The translations under genes and the position numbers were made by a program. A stretch of DNA of 6,544 bases from the NCBI GenBank assembly GCA_019090765.1, contig JAHRVJ010000367.1, forward strand, positions 1 through 6,544, written 5' to 3'. How positions within the stretch are numbered: position 1 is the first letter of the stretch; the number at the start of each line of letters is the position of its first letter. Of the stretch, positions 1 through 5,857 are shown piece by piece. The DNA comes from Ilumatobacteraceae bacterium. Its GTDB lineage: Bacteria > Actinomycetota > Acidimicrobiia > Acidimicrobiales > Ilumatobacteraceae. The notes below the pieces were generated by a model, which saw only the letters and a program-made list of their open reading frames with translations, did no database searches and was not told the origin of the DNA.

Positions 1-374
1 CTCACTGTGATCACCGGTATGTCGTCGGCACCATCGCACGTGTACTCAATCGGGATTGCGCCCCCGTCTTCGATATCAGAGATCGTAAATGTCAGTTCCG
101 TTGACGGCCCGACGGTGGTCTCGGGGGCTCCGGAGATGTCCGGTGCTTCGGTGGCCGCTGGCGCGGCGGTGTCGGGTGCCCGGGTGCTGTCGACGCCGCT
201 CGCGACCGGCGACTCGTCATCGGAGTCGTCTCCGCTCGTAGTAACCACAACAATTGCGACGATCACGCCAACTGCGAGCAGCACCGCCACGGCGATAGTC
301 CAAACCCGTCGTGATCCGCCATCGGGTTGTTCCGAACCCGCTGGGTCGTCCTGAGATACCGTGCCGTCGCTCAT
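1..374 (-). CDS. Membrane-anchored PEBP / YbhB-YbcL-like protein, C-terminus beyond the window
   Basis: Partial gene: 124 residues are visible and the C-terminus lies past the left edge. Residues 1-23 are polar and acidic and end in two arginines. Residues 24-44 form one strong membrane segment, and about 45-92 are an acidic Ala/Thr/Pro-rich linker. From about residue 93 the sequence matches the start of the bacterial phosphatidylethanolamine-binding protein (Raf kinase inhibitor-like) fold: Leu-Thr-Phe-Thr, then DGGAIP (103-108), then EYTCDGAD (110-117), where the family has a DGG-IP-xYTCDG pattern. The layout suggests a small ligand-binding domain held on the outer face of the membrane; its ligand is unknown. 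The ATG at 374-372 follows a purine-rich TAGGGTTGGG stretch. It starts 30 bp after the acuI stop on the same strand, so the two may be cotranscribed. The key PEBP ligand-pocket residues (DPD, HR) fall outside the window. Confidence 0.75.
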   Translation of the reverse strand, partial: MSDGTVSQDDPAGSEQPDGGSRRVWTIAVAVLLAVGVIVAIVVVTTSGDDSDDESPVASGVDSTRAPDTAAPAATEAPDISGAPETTVGPSTELTFTISDIEDGGAIPIEYTCDGADDIPVITV

Positions 375-404
375 GACCCAACCCTAGTCAGTTGACGGGG
401 GCGC

Positions 405-1397
405 TCAGACGGCCGGATCGACTACCCATCGGCCGCGAACCTGCCCGGCCAGAATCGATGGGCCACGGTCGATTAGTTCACTCATCGGCACGACTTCGGT
501 CATCGAAGCGAGGAGGTCTTGCGCGAGATCGCGTCCGAGACGGTCCCACGCAACGGTTCTGGTTGCGATCGGCGTGGTCACCGATTCAACCCCTTGCAGA
601 CGCACCGCCCGCAGGATGAATGGCATCACGGTTGTCGGTAAGTCGGGACCGCCGGCTAGCCCACACGCCGCTACCGTGCCGCCGTACTTCATTTGGCTGA
701 GCACCTTGGCCAGCATCGAGGACCCAACGGTATCGACAGCAGCCGCCCACGTTTCCTTATCCAACGGTCGGGCTTGCTCGGTCATCTCTTCGCGTGAGAG
801 AAACGCGGAGGCGCCAAGACCCGCTAGGTACTCGTGCGTCTCCGGTCGGCCCGTCACTGCGGTGACCTCATAACCGAGTCCAGAAAGCACCGCCACAGCG
901 ATTGAACCGACTCCGCCAGCGGCGCCAGTGACGACCACGGGGCCATCACTCGGTTCAACGCCTGCATCCTCAATCGCCAAGACGCACAGCATCGCAGTGA
1001 GGCCTGCGGTACCGATTGCCATCGCGGTGAGGGCCGTCATGTCGCTCGGTCGTTTGACCAGCCATTCTGACCGAACCCGCTGGCGCTCGGTGTAGCCACC
1101 CCAGTAGCGCTCACCAACAGCGAAACCAGTGGAGATAACCGCATCGCCAACGGCGAAGTCGGGTGACTCACTGGCAATCACCGTTCCGGTCAGATCAATT
1201 CCCGGCACCATTGGATAGCTGCGCACGATTCGTGCCGCTCCCGTCAGCGCCATGCCATCTTTGTAGTTGAGGCTCGAGTAGTCGACCGCGACGGTTACAT
1301 CGCCGTCGGGCAGATCTGCGTCGGTCAACTGTTCGAGCGCGCCCACGGGGCCGTCGTCGGTCTCGCGAAGTACCAGTGCGGTGAACGTGTCGGTCAT
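405..1397 (-). CDS. acuI: Acryloyl-CoA reductase (NADPH), AcuI/YhdH-type MDR oxidoreductase
   Basis: A 330-residue zinc-independent medium-chain dehydrogenase/reductase, full length for the YhdH/AcuI group. The N-terminal GroES-like catalytic domain carries SSLNYKDG (41-48) and PMVPGIDLTG (62-71), both typical of this subfamily. GTAGLTA (129-135) leads into the Rossmann domain with the nucleotide-binding loop VTGAAGGVGSIAV (156-168). The C-terminal part contains the subfamily-like PFILRAVRLQGVES stretch. The cysteine ligands of a structural-zinc lobe are absent, as expected. Characterised members reduce acryloyl-CoA to propanoyl-CoA with NADPH in the cytoplasm, which detoxifies acrylate made from DMSP or serves 3-hydroxypropionate assimilation. 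The exact substrate here is inferred from family, and a more general quinone or enone reductase role is possible. The ATG at 1397 gives the expected N-terminus, but I see no good Shine-Dalgarno at normal spacing (TTGGAG is about 18 bases upstream). Divergent from the thi operon. Confidence 0.88.
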   Translation of the reverse strand: MTDTFTALVLRETDDGPVGALEQLTDADLPDGDVTVAVDYSSLNYKDGMALTGAARIVRSYPMVPGIDLTGTVIASESPDFAVGDAVISTGFAVGERYWGGYTERQRVRSEWLVKRPSDMTALTAMAIGTAGLTAMLCVLAIEDAGVEPSDGPVVVTGAAGGVGSIAVAVLSGLGYEVTAVTGRPETHEYLAGLGASAFLSREEMTEQARPLDKETWAAAVDTVGSSMLAKVLSQMKYGGTVAACGLAGGPDLPTTVMPFILRAVRLQGVESVTTPIATRTVAWDRLGRDLAQDLLASMTEVVPMSELIDRGPSILAGQVRGRWVVDPAV

Positions 1398-1430
1398 GAA
1401 GTCATCATCTCAGAACTCCAAGCGCACTTC

Positions 1431-1494
1431 GACATCGGGACTAAGCCGCGCTCGCCGCCGAGGAAGCGCGGGGTTGCTGGCGGTGACATCGGGA
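1431..1494. repeat. 10-bp direct repeat in the divergent acuI/thiN intergenic region
   Basis: GACATCGGGA occurs exactly at 1431-1440 and again at 1485-1494. The similarity continues at lower quality: CTAAG follows the first copy and GTAGG the second. The copies start 54 bp apart, in the 1398-1605 gap between the divergent acuI start and thiN, upstream of the riboswitch. They could be paired binding sites for a regulator or duplicated promoter parts, or chance. No known operator is recognised. Confidence 0.4.
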
Positions 1495-1510
1495 GTAGGT
1501 TGTGGTTGTC

Positions 1511-1605
1511 CAATACGGGGAGCTCGCTGGCACGGCGGGCTGAGAGGGTGAATCGCCGTCACCGACCCGAGAACCTGATCCGGGTAATGCCGGCGGAGGA
1601 AACCT
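1511..1605 (+). promoter_or_regulatory. TPP riboswitch (THI element) controlling the thi operon
   Basis: All the diagnostic pieces appear in order. CGGG (1516-1519) can pair with CCCG (1566-1569) as P2. GCTCGC (1522-1527) pairs with GCGGGC (1535-1540) as P3. The conserved CTGAGA is at 1540-1545. An extra GGTGA/TCACC hairpin lies at 1547-1551/1559-1563. The second conserved strand GAACCTGATC (1571-1580) leads into CCGG/CCGG (1580-1583/1590-1593) around GTAATG as P5, followed by the conserved-type GCGGAGGAA 3' strand at 1594-1602. This RNA class binds thiamine diphosphate and normally lowers expression when it is abundant. No poly-U terminator lies between aptamer and thiN, and the thiN ribosome binding site is inside the aptamer, so control is inferred to act on translation initiation. 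The closing P1 helix is weak; AGGTT (1497-1501) with AACCT (1601-1605) is a candidate. The 5' boundary is approximate. Confidence 0.95.
1595..1600 (+). promoter_or_regulatory. Shine-Dalgarno of thiN embedded in the riboswitch
   Basis: GGAGGA lies five bases before the thiN ATG and is simultaneously the conserved 3' strand of the TPP aptamer. Ligand-stabilised folding would therefore hide the ribosome binding site directly, without a separate expression platform. This is inferred from the layout. Confidence 0.8.
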
Positions 1606-2361
1606 ATGAACGACCACATTGTCATCATCACCGGGGCCGCAGCAGTTCCGCCCCATATTGCAGCACTGATTCCCGACGAAGCGATCTTGTTCGCCGTCGA
1701 TGGTGGTCTAGACCACGCCCTCTCGGCTGACCTCAAACCAACTGTGTTGATTGGCGACCTCGATTCGGTTAGCGAGAATGGCCTCGCTTGGGCGGCACGC
1801 AACGCGACAATCGAACGTCACCCCACAGACAAAGACCAGACCGATACGGAATTGGCACTGGCGTACGCGGCAGACATGGATCCCTCCCGTGTCACCCTCA
1901 TCGGGGGCGGGGATCGACTTGATCACACGATTGCCGGGATCGGGGCGCTCGGTGCTCCGGCGCTGACCAGCATCCCGACCCTCGACGCCTGGTGGGATGC
2001 GCAACACTTGCGGGTCCTGCACGGTCCAGGAAAGGCCTCGCTGCAACTAGTACCTGGGTCAACGATCTCGCTGCTGGCACTTCACGGATCCTGCACGAAC
2101 GTGTCTGTCACGGGGACACGTTGGGAACTTGACGGCGTCGATCTCGATCCAGTGGTTGGCCTCGGTATCAGCAACGAGGGCCCGGCCGGAGATGGAGACG
2201 TTGAGGTATCGCTATCAGGCGGAATCCTCACGGTCTTCGACCAGCCGATAGTCGTCGGGGCCAAGCCCAGTACGGCCCAAGACGTCACCGATAAGAAGGG
2301 CGTGAGCAAGAAGAAGAAATCAAGACCCAAGCAGACCGGCAAGAAGGCGGACAAGGCATGA
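1606..2361 (+). CDS. thiN: Thiamine pyrophosphokinase with lysine-rich C-terminal tail
   Basis: Transfers pyrophosphate from ATP to thiamine, giving thiamine diphosphate in the cytoplasm. The catalytic half shows the family landmarks: VDGG (31-34), IGDLDS (49-54), the acidic DKDQTDTELAL segment (75-85) and GGGDRLDH (100-107). These supply the Mg/ATP-binding aspartates and the Arg-Leu-Asp-His signature. The C-terminal beta domain includes TISLLAL and the thiamine-site type GISN (187-190). The enzyme fold ends near residue 220. Beyond it, residues 230-251 hold ten lysines and one arginine out of 22, which is not part of the family fold and is probably disordered. The ATG at 1606 sits five bases after GGAGGA. 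It is the first gene of the operon, and its TGA overlaps the thiB ATG as ATGA. The direct ligand feedback (ThiN product binds the leader) supports the assignment. Confidence 0.95.
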   Translation: MNDHIVIITGAAAVPPHIAALIPDEAILFAVDGGLDHALSADLKPTVLIGDLDSVSENGLAWAARNATIERHPTDKDQTDTELALAYAADMDPSRVTLIGGGDRLDHTIAGIGALGAPALTSIPTLDAWWDAQHLRVLHGPGKASLQLVPGSTISLLALHGSCTNVSVTGTRWELDGVDLDPVVGLGISNEGPAGDGDVEVSLSGGILTVFDQPIVVGAKPSTAQDVTDKKGVSKKKKSRPKQTGKKADKA

Positions 2362-3518
2362 ACCTCCCTTGCCAGATGAATGGGGAGCGGCCAGTCGGCA
2401 GGGTCGCGATCGGATTGTTCTGCGTAGCGGCGATGTTCGGTGCAGCGTGCAGTAGCGATGACGGAAGCGACCAAGGCGAGGAGTCGGTCGCCGTCGGAGC
2501 CCCTGTCGTACCAACGGGTACCGAAGCAGCAGAGGGCCCCAACAGGTCGGTCACACTGGTCACCTACGACTCATTCCCCGACTCGGATACTTCACTCAAT
2601 GATGCGCTCGTTGAGTTCACGCAAACAACGGGGATCGATGTCAACCTGTTGATCGCCGGAGACACCGGAACGATGCTCGCCAAGGCCAGCCTCACCGCCG
2701 GCAACCCAGAAGGCGATGTGCTCTGGGGAGTCGACAACACTTTTCTCTCTCGGGCCTTGGACGAGGACGTATTCGATTCCTATGTGACTACCGGCATCGA
2801 AAGCATCCCAGAGGAGTTGAAGGCTCTAGTCCCCAACGGAGAGGCAACTCCTGTGGACTACGGCGATGTGTGTGTCAACTACGACATTGCGTGGTTCGCG
2901 GACAATGACCTCGATCCGCCTAGCTCGCTGGACGATCTGATCGACCCGAGGTACCGCGACTTGCTCGTGGTTCAGAATCCGGCAACCTCATCGCCCGGGC
3001 TGGCATTCCTGCTGGCCACGGTCGACGAGTTCGGTTCAGACGGGTGGCAGGACTACTGGAGCGCGCTCAAAGACAATGGCGTGGAGATTGTCGAGAGTTG
3101 GACTCAGGCGTATTACGAGCAATTCAGCTGGGCCGGTGGAGGGTCAGCACCACTCGTTGTGAGCTATGGATCGAGCCCTCCTGCGGAAGTGATCTTCGCT
3201 GATCCGCCGCGAGACGATTCTCCGACTGGGGTCATCGAGTCAACCTGTTTCCGCCAGATCGAGTTCGCTGGCGTGCTGCGCGGTACTGAAGCACCGTCCG
3301 AGGCCCGCGAGCTGATCGACTTCCTGGTCAGCGATCGATTCCAGTCCGAGTTGGCCTTGAATCTGTTCGTCTACCCGGCCAACAGCAGCACCGCTCTCCC
3401 GCAAGAATTCATCGATTTCGCGGTCGTACCAGAGTCGCCGCACACAATCGCCGCGGCCGAGATCGAGTCGAACCGATCCAATTGGATCGACGAGTGGACG
3501 GAGCTGATGATCGGGTGA
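2358..3518 (+). CDS. thiB: Thiamine ABC transporter substrate-binding lipoprotein
   Basis: A 386-residue TbpA/ThiB-type periplasmic-binding-fold protein. Residues 13-30 are a hydrophobic signal segment ending in FGAA before Cys31, a plausible lipidation cysteine although Gly at -3 is not the usual lipobox residue. Residues 32-54 are a polar acidic tether. The binding domain starts at about 55 with SVTLVTYDSF. It shows features expected of the thiamine-binding group: PVDYGDVCVNYD (165-176), a phosphate-loop-like NPATSSPGL (207-215), ESWTQAYY (246-253) and SYGSSPP (269-275). It should capture thiamine, and possibly its phosphates, outside the membrane and hand it to ThiP. The ATG at 2358 overlaps the thiN stop (ATGA) and has AAGGCGG upstream. 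An internal Met7 at 2376 would give a more conventional signal peptide but lacks a ribosome binding site. The end overlaps thiP as GTGA. Confidence 0.93.
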   Translation: MNLPCQMNGERPVGRVAIGLFCVAAMFGAACSSDDGSDQGEESVAVGAPVVPTGTEAAEGPNRSVTLVTYDSFPDSDTSLNDALVEFTQTTGIDVNLLIAGDTGTMLAKASLTAGNPEGDVLWGVDNTFLSRALDEDVFDSYVTTGIESIPEELKALVPNGEATPVDYGDVCVNYDIAWFADNDLDPPSSLDDLIDPRYRDLLVVQNPATSSPGLAFLLATVDEFGSDGWQDYWSALKDNGVEIVESWTQAYYEQFSWAGGGSAPLVVSYGSSPPAEVIFADPPRDDSPTGVIESTCFRQIEFAGVLRGTEAPSEARELIDFLVSDRFQSELALNLFVYPANSSTALPQEFIDFAVVPESPHTIAAAEIESNRSNWIDEWTELMIG

Positions 3519-5131
3519 CTCGGCTGCCGTCGCGGCAACCGGGTTGGCTGGTCTTGGTTCTCGCGGCCGGTCCAGTCGCCGGTTTGGCGGTGTTCTACTT
3601 CTGGCCGTTCCTCACGTTGATCGCCGAAGCAGTCACCGGCGAAACTGTCGCTGATGCCCTCACGCGGCGCACGACGTGGAACGTCGCCTGGTTCACGATG
3701 TGGCAGGCCACCATTTCGACGGCACTAACGATCCTCGTCGGGCTTGCTCCGGCATACGTGTTCGCGCGCTACAGGTTCCCGGGTCGCCAACTGCTGGTCG
3801 GCCTGCTCACTGCACTCTTCGTTCTCCCGACCGTGGTAATGGGCGCCGCTTTCCTCGCGCTGTTGCCAAGTTCGCTCGACCGGACCGTGTGGGCCGTAAT
3901 TGGCGCCCACGTTGCATTCAACTTGGCGGTCGTGGTCCGGTTAGTAGGGGCATTATGGGAGCACCTTCCGACCGACATGGAAAGCGCTGCCGCGACTCTC
4001 GGTGCGAGCCCACGGCGGGTGTTCACCGAGATCTCACTTCCGCTGATCCGACCAGCGATCACCGCGGCCGCCGCAATCGTCTTTCTATTCACCTTCACGT
4101 CGTTCGGGGTCATTCGCGTGCTCGGCGCTCCGGGAACCCGCACTATTGAGGTCGAGATTTGGCGACGCGCAACACAGCTAGGTCGCGTGGGCGAAGCAGC
4201 GGTGCTCGCGCTACTTCAACTCGTGGTCCTTGCAGTGATTGTCTTGTGGTCGACGCTCTCCCAACGACGCCACAGCAGAGCGCTCGGGCTTGAACCGCTG
4301 ACATTGCGACGCGCCCCACGCGGTCGAGGCGAGCGACGACTCGTTCTTGCCGTCGCAGCAGCAACGGCGGTAGTTGCCGCTGTCCCACTGGTGGCCTTGG
4401 CCGCGCGTTCTTTCTCCACTCCAACTGGCTGGTCGACGGCGGGTTGGACCAACCTCGGCCGTACCGATATCAGGCCAGGAATTCGAATCGGCATCGACCC
4501 CATCGAAGCACTCGGCAACTCGCTACGGACAGCGCTGTGGGCAACGCTGATCGCCGTAGTCATCGGTGGCGTCGCCAGTTTGGCGATTGCCGCAGCTGGC
4601 CGCTCTGGCCGTTTCCTCGACGTCGGCTTGATGCTGCCGCTCGCCACCTCTGCCGTCACCATCGGTTTCGGCATGCTCATCACCTTCGACACCTCGCCAA
4701 CTGACTGGCGAGCTTCGTGGTGGCTGCTACCGGTCGGACATGCATTGGTGGCAGTTCCGTTCGTTGTTCGTAGCGCTGTCGGGGTGCTCCGATCGGTCGA
4801 CCCCGCGATGATCGGCGCCGCCGCAACCCTCGGCGCCTCACCCGTTCGCGCATGGCGCGAGATTGTCGTGCCATACCTTTGGCAGCCACTCGCGGTCGGT
4901 GCTGCGCTCGCAGCGGCCATCTCACTTGGAGAATTCGGGGCGACGAGCCTGCTGTCGCGATCGGGTAGCGAGACGTTACCGATCGCCATCGAACAGCTGC
5001 TCGGACGGACGGGTTCGATACTGCAGGCGCAGGGCTACGCGCTGGCCACCCTGCTGGCGGTGGCCACGATGCTTCTCGTCGCTCTTGTCGATAAGGCCCA
5101 ACTCTTCAGACAGGGCCAACGTCAGCCGTGA
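3515..5131 (+). CDS. thiP: Thiamine ABC transporter permease, fused two-domain
   Basis: Forms the membrane channel of the thiamine importer. At 538 residues it matches the usual ThiP size (about 536 in E. coli) and contains two permease halves in one chain. Hydrophobic segments begin at residues 11-32. The first cytoplasmic coupling (EAA) loop is ESAAATLGAS (156-165), followed by ISLPLIRP; the second is MIGAAATLGAS (432-442), followed by IVVPYLWQP. A basic, polar linker, with Arg-rich RGRGERR, separates the halves. The two near-identical AAATLGAS loops are where ThiQ would dock. I chose the GTG at 3515, which overlaps the thiB stop as GTGA and has CGGAG 11 bases upstream. A TTG at 3482 would add 11 charged residues inside thiB and is less likely. 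The end overlaps thiQ by the same GTGA arrangement. Confidence 0.94.
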   Translation: MTRLPSRQPGWLVLVLAAGPVAGLAVFYFWPFLTLIAEAVTGETVADALTRRTTWNVAWFTMWQATISTALTILVGLAPAYVFARYRFPGRQLLVGLLTALFVLPTVVMGAAFLALLPSSLDRTVWAVIGAHVAFNLAVVVRLVGALWEHLPTDMESAAATLGASPRRVFTEISLPLIRPAITAAAAIVFLFTFTSFGVIRVLGAPGTRTIEVEIWRRATQLGRVGEAAVLALLQLVVLAVIVLWSTLSQRRHSRALGLEPLTLRRAPRGRGERRLVLAVAAATAVVAAVPLVALAARSFSTPTGWSTAGWTNLGRTDIRPGIRIGIDPIEALGNSLRTALWATLIAVVIGGVASLAIAAAGRSGRFLDVGLMLPLATSAVTIGFGMLITFDTSPTDWRASWWLLPVGHALVAVPFVVRSAVGVLRSVDPAMIGAAATLGASPVRAWREIVVPYLWQPLAVGAALAAAISLGEFGATSLLSRSGSETLPIAIEQLLGRTGSILQAQGYALATLLAVATMLLVALVDKAQLFRQGQRQP

Positions 5132-5760
5132 GCTCTCTCGAAGTACGTTCGCTGACAGTGTCGTTCGACGACAACGTCGTCCTGAAAGATGTGTCATTGG
5201 CGCTTGGTGAAGGCGAAGTGGTTGCCTTGCTCGGCCCGTCGGGCAGCGGTAAAAGCACGCTGCTCCGTGTAATTGCGGGCATCCTCGCGCCCGACAGCGG
5301 CACAGTACACATCGGTAGGCGTGACATGAGTTCGGTTCCCACTCACCGCCGCGGGGTGGGCATGGTGTTCCAAGACGACCAACTGTTCCCCCACCGGTCA
5401 ACGGTCGACAATGTCGCGTTCGGGTTGAAGATGTCCGGTGTTGGGCGAGCCGAACGCCGCGCGCGAGCTGCGACGTTGCTTGCGCGAGTTGGGCTCGCCG
5501 GTTTCGCTGACCGACGGGTGACGGATTTGTCTGGTGGTGAAGCCAAACGTGTGGCGCTCGCCAGAACTCTCGCCACCGAGCCCAATATCCTCCTGCTCGA
5601 CGAACCGCTCACAGGCCTCGATCGCGAACTTCACGACCGCCTGGCGGGCGAGTTGACCGACATCCTTTCCGCCGCTGAGGTAACCACCCTCCTCGTCACC
5701 CACGATCCCGACGAAGCGCGCACCATCACCTCCCGCTCCCTCAACATCCTCGACCTCTAA
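5128..5760 (+). CDS. thiQ: Thiamine ABC transporter ATP-binding protein
   Basis: The ATPase that powers ThiBP, acting on the cytoplasmic face. All ABC motifs are present: Walker A GPSGSGKST (36-44), Q-loop Gln82 in GMVFQDDQLFPH, signature LSGGEAKRVALAR (134-146, with Glu at the position often occupied by Gln), Walker B ILLLDEP (154-160), D-loop GLD (163-165) and switch His192 in LVTHDPDEA. At 210 residues it is a minimal nucleotide-binding domain with no C-terminal regulatory extension, slightly shorter than E. coli ThiQ. Substrate assignment comes from the operon (riboswitch, thiN, thiB, thiP), since the ATPase alone would not reveal it. The GTG start at 5128 overlaps the thiP TGA and has only a weak CAGGG upstream, so translation probably depends on coupling. 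A large palindrome begins at its stop codon. Confidence 0.94.
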   Translation: MSSLEVRSLTVSFDDNVVLKDVSLALGEGEVVALLGPSGSGKSTLLRVIAGILAPDSGTVHIGRRDMSSVPTHRRGVGMVFQDDQLFPHRSTVDNVAFGLKMSGVGRAERRARAATLLARVGLAGFADRRVTDLSGGEAKRVALARTLATEPNILLLDEPLTGLDRELHDRLAGELTDILSAAEVTTLLVTHDPDEARTITSRSLNILDL

Positions 5761-5794
5761 TCAAACGGAAGGGGTCTGACCCCTTCGTTTGATT
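5759..5794 (+). terminator. Long hairpin after thiQ, terminator-like, with GGGGTCTGACCCC core
   Basis: The left arm ATCAAACG-G-AAGGGGT (5760-5775) pairs with ACCCCTTCGTTTGAT (5779-5793): 15 pairs, one bulged G (5767 or 5768) and a three-base CTG loop. The A at 5759 and T at 5794 extend it. It starts inside the thiQ stop codon, the right place to end the thi transcript. The 3' flank is G-rich rather than T-rich, so classical intrinsic termination is uncertain. The near-perfect GGGGTCTGACCCC core could alternatively mark a dispersed REP-like element. Confidence 0.6.
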
Positions 5795-5808
5795 GGGGGT
5801 TCCGTTTG
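5762..5808 (+). repeat. Second inverted pairing that competes with the thiQ-distal hairpin
   Basis: CAAACGGAA (5762-5770) is perfectly complementary to TTCCGTTTG (5800-5808), nine pairs with no bulge. The same left-hand bases are also the outer arm of the 5759-5794 hairpin, so the two pairings cannot form together. The second arm looks like a partial copy of the first right arm: CGTTTG followed by a G run occurs at both 5786 and 5803. Confidence 0.5.
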
Positions 5809-5821
5809 GGGGAGGTGGGCA

Positions 5822-5850
5822 CCCACTGTTTGTTGAACTACGACAGTGGG
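5822..5850 (+). repeat. Inverted repeat overlapping the ribosome binding site of the WXG-like gene
   Basis: CCCACTGT (5822-5829) and ACAGTGGG (5843-5850) are perfect complements separated by 13 bases. The right arm contains the first three G of the Shine-Dalgarno GGGAGAG (5848-5854). A further GTGGG at 5815-5819 could pair with the same CCCAC. It may be an RNA hairpin restricting translation, a protein-binding operator, or chance. Confidence 0.5.
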
Positions 5851-5854
5851 AGAG
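5848..5854 (+). promoter_or_regulatory. Shine-Dalgarno that fixes the start of the WXG-like gene
   Basis: GGGAGAG lies three bases before the ATG at 5858. It covers the region just after an in-frame GTG at 5846 and so favours the ATG over the GTG. Confidence 0.65.
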
Positions 5855-5857
5855 AAG

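Noticed and set aside
7..354. Plus-strand 115-residue open frame at the left edge
   Set aside because: Antisense shadow of the PEBP gene; low-complexity Ser/Ala/Thr product with no recognisable domain, while the opposite strand shows a membrane anchor and PEBP motifs.
1474..1501. Possible promoter for the thi operon: TTGCTG (1474-1479) and TAGGTT (1496-1501) with a 16-base spacer
   Set aside because: The -35 part is poor, and TAGGTT overlaps the candidate P1 strand AGGTT, so both cannot hold. GTGACA at 1483-1488 is a better -35 but lacks a partner at normal spacing. Not strong enough to annotate.
1410..1802. Minus-strand 130-residue open frame across the riboswitch and the start of thiN
   Set aside because: It reads through the aptamer on the opposite strand and into thiN; no domain and no ribosome binding site, and the conserved features on the plus strand explain the region.
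2320..2360. A-rich AAGAAGAAG stretch at the end of thiN as a programmed frameshift site
   Set aside because: There is no heptameric slippery sequence or downstream structure, and both thiN and thiB are intact with a normal ATGA junction.
3482..3514. TTG start for thiP giving 11 extra N-terminal residues
   Set aside because: It lies inside thiB, adds a charged segment not needed by the family and has no better ribosome binding site. The GTGA overlap at 3515 matches the junction style used at thiQ.
4216..4989. Minus-strand 257-residue open frame opposite thiP
   Set aside because: Antisense shadow of a well-supported permease gene; its Ala/Thr/Arg/Pro-rich product has no recognisable domain, which is expected of complementary-strand reading in GC-rich DNA.
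5759..5808. Insertion-sequence remnant or CRISPR-like repeat after thiQ
   Set aside because: No transposase fragment, target duplication or regularly spaced repeat is present; a hairpin or REP-like unit explains the palindrome better.
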